In this document: positions 15,397 through 20,677 of the stretch, piece by piece
How positions within the stretch are numbered: the first letter of the stretch is position 1
Layout: each line of letters begins with the position of its first letter
Assembly: GCA_964506935.1 (NCBI GenBank)
Contig: CAZDOD010000035.1
Span: forward strand, 1-20,677
Reading direction: 5' to 3'
DNA length: 20,677 bases
Origin: CAZDOD01 sp964506935
GTDB lineage: Bacteria; Desulfobacterota; Zymogenia; Zymogenales; Zymogenaceae
Program-made: the position numbers and the translations under genes
Notes under the pieces: generated by a model
Databases searched by the model: none
What the model saw: the letters and a program-made list of their open reading frames with translations, nothing else
What the model was told of the DNA's origin: nothing

Positions 15397-15858
15397 ATGG
15401 AACCGGCTATTCTCAAAGGCATATATTTATTTGAGAATTTGACCGATGAGGAGCTCAAAAAGATATCCAGTATAATTGTCACGGAGAAACATTCTGGGGG
15501 CAGTGTACTTTTTCATGAAGGGGATAAAGGGGATAAGTTCTATATTATTTTGGAGGGCGCAGTAAGGATAAGCCAGACCATAAGTGGTGCGGGGGAAGAG
15601 GCCCTGACGATCCTTGAGAAGGGCGATTACTTAGGCGAGATGGCCCTCATAGAAGACGCCCCCAGGTCAGCCGACGCCATCATCCACGAGAATTCGGAGT
15701 TGTTGGTTATATCAAAGCAAGACTTCGATGAACTCCTGTTTTTCGAAAAAGACATCGCCTACAAGATGCTCTGGGCCTTTGTCAGGACGCTCTCTGCCCG
15801 TTTGAGGGAGATGAACGAGAAGATAAAGGCCCTCCTCCACATGGCCGGCAGTTTCTAG
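15397..15858 (+). CDS. Stand-alone cyclic-nucleotide-binding domain protein
   Basis: A 153-residue cytoplasmic protein consisting of one cNMP-binding (Crp/PKA-type) domain with a short helical C-terminus and no DNA-binding helix-turn-helix. The beta-barrel motif GDKGDKFYIILEGAV and the phosphate-binding cassette GEMALIEDAPRSADA are intact, including the Glu and Arg that contact the cyclic nucleotide in known members. The family usually transmits a ligand signal to a fused or partner domain, and none is fused here. GGAGGT lies about 9 nt before the ATG. It is followed by comM after 9 nt, so the two are co-transcribed; the function of that pairing is unknown. Confidence 0.88.
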   Translation: MEPAILKGIYLFENLTDEELKKISSIIVTEKHSGGSVLFHEGDKGDKFYIILEGAVRISQTISGAGEEALTILEKGDYLGEMALIEDAPRSADAIIHENSELLVISKQDFDELLFFEKDIAYKMLWAFVRTLSARLREMNEKIKALLHMAGSF

Positions 15859-15867
15859 CATCTATTT

Positions 15868-17391
15868 ATGATTTCCAAGGCAAAAAGCAGTGCGTTATTG
15901 GGCATAGACGCCTATATCGTGGACGTGGAGGTGGATATCGCCCCCGGCCTTCCAATGTTTTCTACGGTGGGTCTCCCCGACACCGCAGTAAAGGAGAGCA
16001 AGGACAGGGTCAAAGCCGCCGTAAAGAATTCGGGTTTTGGCTTCCCATCGAGGAGGATCACGGTAAACCTCGCACCCGCCTATATAAAGAAGGAGGGGTC
16101 GGCCTTCGACCTCCCGATAGCTATTGCCATCCTTTCGGCCTCAGGGGTTATTCCCAAGGATAAGATATTAGAATATATAGCCGTGGGCGAGCTCTCCCTC
16201 ACCGGGAGGTTGAAATCTGTCAGGGGGGCGCTTCCGATTGCGGTTGCCGTGAGGGATAAGGGTTTTTCGGGGATCCTCCTTCCGGAGGAGAATGCCGAGG
16301 AGGCGGCGGTTGTCGAGGGGATCGATGTGATACCTATATCGTCGCTCGCCGAGGCAGTGGGTTTTCTCAGGGGAGATCACCCGATAGAGGCGGCAAAGGT
16401 CGACAGGCAAAAGATATTTTCCCGACACATGAAATACGATGTGGATTTTTCCGATGTAAAGGGGCAGAACCACGCGAAGAGGGCGCTCGAGGTGGCGTCG
16501 GCGGGGGGGCACAATGTGATAATGATCGGCCCCCCCGGTTCGGGAAAGACGATGCTCGCCCAGAGGATATCGACGATCCTGGCGGAGTTGAGCTTTGAGG
16601 AGGCCCTGGAGACAACGAAGATCCACAGCGTTGCGGGGACGATGGACGGGAGGCCGATAGTTGCCACACGGCCGTTTCGGTCTCCACACCACACGATCTC
16701 GGATGCGGGACTGATAGGTGGGGGACATGTCCCGACTCCGGGGGAGGTCAGCCTAGCCCACAACGGAGTCCTCTTCCTCGACGAGATACCGGAGTTCAAA
16801 AAGAACGCCCTCGAGGTACTCAGGCAACCCCTCGAAGACGGAAAGGTCACGATCTCAAGGGCGCTGATGAGCATAACGTACCCCTCGAGGTTCATGCTGG
16901 TCGCCGCCATGAACCCGTGCCCGTGCGGATATTTCGGAGATCTCAAGAATGAATGCACCTGCGCCTTTTCTCAGGTCAGGCGTTACCGCTCGAAGATATC
17001 AGGCCCCCTCATGGACAGGATAGACATCCATATCGAGGTGCCCGCCCTAAAATACAGAGAGCTTACCGAAAGGCCGAGTGAAGAATCGGCCCAGATACGG
17101 GGCAGGGTCAACGGCGCCCAGAGGATACAGTATGAGAGATTCAAAGACCGCCCATATTTCTCAAACTCACAGATGACGCAAAAAGATATGGAGAGGTTCG
17201 CTCCCTTATCGAAAGAGGGGAGCGATCTCTTGGAGAGGGCGATGAATTCGCTGAGCCTCTCGGCGAGGGCCTATACGCGCATCATAAAGGTTGCGCGGAC
17301 GATAGCGGATTTGGGCGGAGAGGAGAAAATCCTCACCCGACATCTCGCCGAGGCGGTGCAATACAGGAGCCTCGACAGGGAAAACATATAG
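15868..17391 (+). CDS. comM: ComM/YifB family Mg-chelatase-like AAA+ ATPase
   Basis: A hexameric AAA+ DNA helicase which, in naturally transformable bacteria, promotes branch migration during integration of incoming DNA; it is widespread also in other bacteria. The N-terminal ChlI-like (Lon-protease-S5-fold) domain covers about 1-165. Walker A GPPGSGKTM is at 221-229 and Walker B LFLDE at 302-306. The family cysteine cluster CPCGYFGDLKNECTC follows, and the C-terminal Mg-chelatase domain runs to the end. Its 507 residues are full length. There is no Shine-Dalgarno before the ATG, so translation probably couples to the upstream cNMP-binding gene 9 nt away. It converges with the amidohydrolase gene; no clear terminator is visible in the 54-nt gap. 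Confidence 0.95.
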   Translation: MISKAKSSALLGIDAYIVDVEVDIAPGLPMFSTVGLPDTAVKESKDRVKAAVKNSGFGFPSRRITVNLAPAYIKKEGSAFDLPIAIAILSASGVIPKDKILEYIAVGELSLTGRLKSVRGALPIAVAVRDKGFSGILLPEENAEEAAVVEGIDVIPISSLAEAVGFLRGDHPIEAAKVDRQKIFSRHMKYDVDFSDVKGQNHAKRALEVASAGGHNVIMIGPPGSGKTMLAQRISTILAELSFEEALETTKIHSVAGTMDGRPIVATRPFRSPHHTISDAGLIGGGHVPTPGEVSLAHNGVLFLDEIPEFKKNALEVLRQPLEDGKVTISRALMSITYPSRFMLVAAMNPCPCGYFGDLKNECTCAFSQVRRYRSKISGPLMDRIDIHIEVPALKYRELTERPSEESAQIRGRVNGAQRIQYERFKDRPYFSNSQMTQKDMERFAPLSKEGSDLLERAMNSLSLSARAYTRIIKVARTIADLGGEEKILTRHLAEAVQYRSLDRENI

Positions 17392-17445
17392 CACTATTCT
17401 TAAATATCCGATCTCTTACGGCATGATCTAATAAAATCCTTCCAA

Positions 17446-18765
17446 TCACTTAAGCCTATTTGCTATCTCGAAGACCTTTGCCGTTGCCTCCGATGCGTCG
17501 AAGGTCAAAAACCTTCCCCAGTGGTAGACGATGCGACCGTTTATGATTGTGGTCTTTACGTCCGAGCCCCTGGCGGAGTATACGAGATGGGAGGGGTAGT
17601 CAAAGAGGGGAGATGCGTGGGGTCTCGAGAGGTCAACGACGATTATATCGGCCGCCATTCCCTTCTTTAAGCTCCCGATCTCATCTTCAAGGCCTATGGC
17701 CTCTGCGCCTAGATACAGGGCCATGGCCAGTACCACCTTTGCCTTCAGGGCGGTCGGGTCTTTTAATACCAATTTCTGTTCTTTCGCCGCAAAGTCCATC
17801 TCGAAAAACAGGTCCTGGCGGTTATTGCTTGCGGGCCCGTCTGTCCCGAGGCCGACGGGGACTCCCGCCTTTAGGAGTGCCGGGACACGGGCGGTTCCTG
17901 AAGCGAGCTTTGCGTTGCTTCCGGGGCAGTGGATGACCGACGTGCCGTAGTTTGAGAGGATTTCTATCTCTTCATCGTCTATCCAAACGGCGTGGACGCA
18001 GGTGAGGTTATCGTTTAAGATACCCTCATGTTCGAGGTGCCTCGTAGGAGTCCTTCCGTATTTTTTCTTTATATCGGAGACCTCCTTTTCGGTCTCAGCG
18101 AGGTGTGTGAATAGTCTGACGTCGAACTCCTCACAGAGCTCCTTCGCCTTTTGGTATGTCTCGACAGAAGAGGTATAGGGGGCGTGGACGAAGAGGGCGG
18201 GGGAGACGATTTTGTCATCGCCCCTTTCCGAAAATTCTTTCAGGAACTCGCTAGCGATCGAGAACTTATCTTCAGGGTCGGCCCACTGGGGTGTGGGGAA
18301 GTCGGCTACGCCCTGGGCGCATATCCCCCTCATGCCGGCGCTTTCGAGGGCACCGATAGCCGAGCCCTCGAAAAAATATCCGTCACAGACACACGTTATC
18401 CCCGACCGTATCATCTCGGCACATGAGACGAGACTCCCCCAGTATACCATCTCATCACTCATCAGCTTTTGTTCGGCGGGGATTACATGATCTAGCCACT
18501 TGTCGAGCGGGAGGTCGTCGGCGTAACCGCGAAGGACGCTCATTGCGGCGTGGGTGTGGCCATTGATCAGGCCGGGCATAATCAGATCGCCCTCCGCATC
18601 AATGACGTCATCGGCTTCGTACATTCCGGAAAGATCGAGGCTTTCGCCCAGGTCGACTATCTTTCCATCCCTTACGGCCACAGAGCCGTTAAAATAAGTA
18701 TTGTCGTTTTCGTCAAACGTTAGAACTGTTCCGTCTTTTACAATCAGATCAACTTTCTCGGTCAT
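17446..18765 (-). CDS. Amidohydrolase, S-adenosylhomocysteine/methylthioadenosine/5'-deoxyadenosine deaminase type
   Basis: Metal-dependent cytoplasmic hydrolase of the TRZ/ATZ-MtaD group, which deaminates adenosine moieties of SAH, MTA and, in some members, 5'-deoxyadenosine. The metal site is complete: His70-x-His72 (NGHTHAAMSVLRG), His in THLAETEKE, His in CVHAVWID and Asp in LGTDGPASNN. The segment HTHAAMSVLRGYADDLPLDKW closely parallels the Thermotoga TM0936 SAH deaminase. Its 439 residues are typical. The ATG overlaps the cupin stop (ATGA), so it belongs to the operon of cupin, S26 peptidase, candidate precursor and HPrK-like kinase. A role in recycling the 5'-deoxyadenosine released by a radical SAM maturase would fit, but this is inferred. 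Other amidohydrolases of the group (chlorohydrolases, guanine deaminase) are less likely. Confidence 0.85.
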   Translation of the reverse strand: MTEKVDLIVKDGTVLTFDENDNTYFNGSVAVRDGKIVDLGESLDLSGMYEADDVIDAEGDLIMPGLINGHTHAAMSVLRGYADDLPLDKWLDHVIPAEQKLMSDEMVYWGSLVSCAEMIRSGITCVCDGYFFEGSAIGALESAGMRGICAQGVADFPTPQWADPEDKFSIASEFLKEFSERGDDKIVSPALFVHAPYTSSVETYQKAKELCEEFDVRLFTHLAETEKEVSDIKKKYGRTPTRHLEHEGILNDNLTCVHAVWIDDEEIEILSNYGTSVIHCPGSNAKLASGTARVPALLKAGVPVGLGTDGPASNNRQDLFFEMDFAAKEQKLVLKDPTALKAKVVLAMALYLGAEAIGLEDEIGSLKKGMAADIIVVDLSRPHASPLFDYPSHLVYSARGSDVKTTIINGRIVYHWGRFLTFDASEATAKVFEIANRLK

Positions 18766-19127
18766 ACCAAAACCTCATCGTCCTCTTGGCTCCATGGGGG
18801 GTCTACTATACAATAAAAAACGAGGTCGCCACTCCCGATATTTTCGATGTACTGAATCGAACCGGGGGGGATGTAGACAATCTGCCCTTCTAATACCTCC
18901 ATTACCTCTTCGGCTATGTGTATCAAACCCGTGCCCTTGATAATGATATAAACTTCCGATGATGATTTCAGCCTGTGGGCTAAGCTCGTCCCCCCTTTTT
19001 TCACCGTTGCGATGGCGAGGCTGTAGCCCGTTTTTACCTTGTCCCGCTTGGGCGAGAGGAGCTCTTTTATATATGTCCCGTCGCCTGCGGTTATGTCAAC
19101 TGCTTTTTTGGGATCGATTATAAACAT
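18762..19127 (-). CDS. Small cupin-domain protein
   Basis: A single beta-barrel cupin of 121 residues. Cupin motif 1 is recognisable as LAHRLKSSSEVYIIIKGTG and motif 2 as GQIVYIPPGSIQYIEN. The usual metal ligands are incomplete: His51 and Glu58 remain, but the second His of HxH is Leu53 and the motif-2 His is Gln92. It may therefore bind metal weakly, or bind a small molecule without metal. The last residues are acidic. It starts 9 nt after the S26-peptidase stop and overlaps the amidohydrolase start by 4 nt. This places it in the same operon as the candidate precursor peptide; no specific reaction can be assigned. Confidence 0.88.
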   Translation of the reverse strand: MFIIDPKKAVDITAGDGTYIKELLSPKRDKVKTGYSLAIATVKKGGTSLAHRLKSSSEVYIIIKGTGLIHIAEEVMEVLEGQIVYIPPGSIQYIENIGSGDLVFYCIVDPPWSQEDDEVLV

Positions 19128-19136
19128 TGGTCTTTT

Positions 19137-19583
19137 TTAAATCCTCCATTTTTCAGAAAAAATCGATCTCACCACTTTTCCTCCCCTCCCCTTTATGATC
19201 CCGTAGGTCAGGTTCATGCGGGAAAGTATGGCTAGCATCTTCCCGTATCGGGGTGTAATTAGCCCCTTCTTTCCCCTTTTTATCATTACGACTCTTTTGA
19301 TTAGGCCGCCGGTTTGATATCTAGGTGGGTCAAAAGTTACGATGTTGTCGCCCTTTGTGATGAAGGTTGTTTTTTTCTCTTCCCTTTCGATTCTGACAAT
19401 GCGGTGGGCGACGTAGTCATCATCTTTTTGGATGCAGACTATGTCTCCGGAAGAGATATCTTTTATCGTAACGTCCCTTATAAGGATGGTGTCGCCGGGC
19501 CTGAGGCTCGGATACATGCTGTAGCCGGAAAATTTTATCTCGCTCGGCGTCTGATCGGAACTTCCCATCTTTTTTATTTTCAT
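19137..19583 (-). CDS. S26 signal-peptidase-like serine protease without membrane anchor
   Basis: A 148-residue protein with the signal-peptidase I fold. The nucleophile motif FSGYSMYPSLRPGD carries Ser22. AHRIVRIE carries His60 where bacterial LepB has a lysine, as in the archaeal/ER and SipW branch. FITKGDNIVTFD supplies Asp79 and Asp85. No transmembrane segment is visible, so the protein is probably cytoplasmic. Such small S24/S26-like proteins occur beside peptide-modification genes. Its gene lies 107 nt downstream of the Cys-rich precursor gene and 9 nt upstream of the cupin gene, so leader removal from the precursor is a natural guess but unproven. No Shine-Dalgarno is evident at the ATG, and an in-frame ATG five codons on is an alternative start. 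Confidence 0.8.
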   Translation of the reverse strand: MKIKKMGSSDQTPSEIKFSGYSMYPSLRPGDTILIRDVTIKDISSGDIVCIQKDDDYVAHRIVRIEREEKKTTFITKGDNIVTFDPPRYQTGGLIKRVVMIKRGKKGLITPRYGKMLAILSRMNLTYGIIKGRGGKVVRSIFSEKWRI

Positions 19584-19690
19584 AGCGATATCTTGACGAT
19601 AATTTCCCTTCGGCTTCGCCCGTTTTTGTGGGTCATCGCTAATTGGGTTCAGCGGTCGTCTATTTCAGTTTCGACCAAGAGAGAAGGATT

Positions 19691-19966
19691 TTACGTCGGA
19701 GTACCACCTGTAAAACAGGTTCCATTTGCGGTACCACCCGTCTGGCAACGTCCGCCAGATGCCGAACCGCCCGTTTGACATCTCTCCGAAGCCATATTAC
19801 CACTCTGACACCTTCCACCTATGGCGGTGCCTCCTGTCTGACACCGCTGTGCCGCTGCCGGACCGGAATGGCAGGCACCCGGTCCCACGGTCTGCCCTAC
19901 GGCCTGTTCGTAATCGACCTGAATGTCGATGATCTTCGGAGGCTCATATGGTTTTTTTTCTTTCAT
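19691..19966 (-). CDS. Candidate RiPP precursor peptide with Cys/Thr/Gly repeat core
   Basis: A 91-residue peptide. Residues 1-31 form a charged, Cys-free leader (KPYEPPKIIDIQVDYEQAV). The rest is low complexity, with six cysteines at 32, 42, 53, 63, 74 and 84. The spacing alternates 10 and 11, giving a 21-residue super-period. Each Cys starts C-x-[S/T]-G-x-x-A; the last has Pro in place of Ala. Residues 41-61 and 62-82 are two near-copies of the super-repeat. Leader plus repetitive Cys/Ser/Thr/Gly core is the form of ribosomally made, post-translationally modified peptides. The ATG at 19966 is chosen because AAAGGA lies about 8 nt upstream and the peptide starts naturally there; a longer start at 20080 lies inside the kinase gene. 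The start overlaps the kinase gene by 23 nt. It was not matched to a named family; it recalls precursors of radical-SAM cassettes such as SynChlorMet (ScmA), with low certainty. Confidence 0.72.
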   Translation of the reverse strand: MKEKKPYEPPKIIDIQVDYEQAVGQTVGPGACHSGPAAAQRCQTGGTAIGGRCQSGNMASERCQTGGSASGGRCQTGGTANGTCFTGGTPT

Positions 19967-20677
19967 ATATCGGTCCTTTGAAGAAAGATAAAGGTTTAAA
20001 ATTCCTTGTAAAATGGAGCTCGTAAGACGGGATTTCTTTGACCAATTCTTCAATTTTTTGAAAGATTGATATCGCCTCACCCTCAGGAAGAAATCTGAAA
20101 AAATGTATATGGTTATAGAGGATCCTCACGAGGGCCGCCCCCGGTTTGACATCCTCAATAAAATCCTTGGTGTCTTTGACGAGAAAGAGGATCATCTTGA
20201 GCGGGACAGATCCCCCACTTGCGGCATCACGAGATACTTGTGTGAAAGGTGTTGGGTAAAAGAAGTATCGCCCGTCGCGAACGTTGCAAATAGAGCCGTC
20301 GTCTGAGAGGAGTGAGTCCCCGTTTACCGACGAGGCGATAGTTGTCTTGCCCGACCCTGATCCGCCGAAAAAGACATAACCATCCCCGCCTATCTTCAAG
20401 GAGCAGGCGTGGAACATGACACCACCGAAAGCGGGGGCGAAAACGGCAAATGCGGCCTGAAGGGCGGATTTTATTACGATTGCCAGATCCGCCATGTTTC
20501 TCCCCTTTATGACGGCGTAGCCCCGACGCTCCTTGGGGTCTGCCACTAGGAGATAGGTTTTTTGGGGAACCACGACAAAATCATCGGCTGATGGATCCGA
20601 AAAAATTGGGTGTGGAAGATTGCCGGATGCGGATGGATGAGAATTTCTTTCGCCCCGCCATCTCGCACTCAGAATCT
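19944..20677 (-). CDS. HPr-kinase-like ATPase of a peptide-modification operon (5' end outside window)
   Basis: A partial gene: the frame stays open to the right edge and no start is inside. The first usable GTG at 20573 is not convincing, since coding-like sequence (HPIFSDPSADDFVVV) continues upstream of it. At least 244 codons are present. The P-loop FGGSGSGKTT, followed by SLLSDDG and YPTPF, matches the HPr kinase/phosphorylase nucleotide fold. The full-length HPrK regulatory and HPr-contact regions are not apparent. Relatives occur in RiPP clusters, for example the kinase that phosphorylates the lasso peptide paeninodin, and ScmC of the SynChlorMet cassette. Its 3' end overlaps the candidate precursor gene by 23 nt, so the two are probably translated together. 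Whether it phosphorylates the peptide or has lost kinase activity cannot be told from the sequence. Confidence 0.8.
   Translation of the reverse strand, partial: ILSARWRGERNSHPSASGNLPHPIFSDPSADDFVVVPQKTYLLVADPKERRGYAVIKGRNMADLAIVIKSALQAAFAVFAPAFGGVMFHACSLKIGGDGYVFFGGSGSGKTTIASSVNGDSLLSDDGSICNVRDGRYFFYPTPFTQVSRDAASGGSVPLKMILFLVKDTKDFIEDVKPGAALVRILYNHIHFFRFLPEGEAISIFQKIEELVKEIPSYELHFTRNFKPLSFFKGPIYERKKTI

Noticed and set aside
16168..16958. Long minus-strand open frames opposite comM
   Set aside because: They are antisense shadows of a well-conserved comM gene with biased third positions, and show no domain or ribosome site.
19967..20080. Longer precursor peptide starting at 20080
   Set aside because: The extra 38 residues lie within the kinase coding frame and look like out-of-frame translation. 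A ribosome site supports 19966.
1..20677. CRISPR arrays, insertion sequences, tRNA or rRNA genes
   Set aside because: No regularly spaced direct repeats, transposase-like frame, terminal inverted repeats or recognisable structural RNA was found in reading both strands. The only tandem repeats are inside the candidate precursor gene.

Overview
The window (about 50% G+C by eye, with heavy AGG-Arg and ATA-Ile codon use) looks like a chromosomal segment of a Desulfobacterota/deltaproteobacteria-type bacterium. Pointers are a small protein of the MXAN_5187 C-terminal-domain type, a deoxynucleoside kinase next to pantothenate genes, and a peptide-natural-product operon of a kind seen in anaerobic deltaproteobacteria. 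This placement is inference from gene content; no rRNA or tRNA gene is present. UGA is an ordinary stop here: at least nine genes end with it.

Left part (1-2640, + strand): proS (prolyl-tRNA synthetase), then a small lipoprotein with a chagasin-type (I42) cysteine-protease-inhibitor domain. The signal peptide and domain of that lipoprotein are in one frame but separated by a single TGA directly after the lipobox cysteine. A 7-bp hairpin with a GGUC loop sits at selenocysteine-insertion (SECIS) distance, so the gene is either a selenoprotein candidate with a UxxC motif or has a nonsense mutation. A strong terminator follows.

2700-9000 (- strand): one co-directional block, read right to left: M18 aminopeptidase, a divergent solute-binding protein, a UspA protein, then an amino-acid ABC transporter (ATPase, GltI-like binding lipoprotein, two permeases). 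Junctions of 1 nt (SBP-UspA, permease-permease) suggest translational coupling. A perfect 9-bp inverted repeat between binding protein and permeases could attenuate transcription.

9000-14530 (+ strand): an NlpC/P60 lipoprotein with SH3 domains, a deoxynucleoside kinase, the full set panB-panC-panD for pantothenate (panC and panD overlap), and a small exported PA-IL-lectin-like protein. A terminator-like hairpin with a mutually exclusive alternative lies just ahead of panB.

14690-17391: a MXAN_5187-like protein (-), then a stand-alone cyclic-nucleotide-binding protein and comM (+).

17446-20677 (- strand, cut by the right edge): the most interesting region. In transcription order it holds an HPr-kinase-like ATPase (5' end outside the window), a 91-residue candidate RiPP precursor whose core repeats C-x-[S/T]-G-x-x-A six times on a 21-residue super-period, a membrane-anchor-free S26 signal-peptidase-like protease, a cupin with a degenerate metal site, and an SAH/MTA/5'-deoxyadenosine-deaminase-type amidohydrolase. 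The proposed reading is a modified-peptide operon whose maturase (probably radical SAM, perhaps with a PqqD-like protein) lies beyond 20677; that part is inference.
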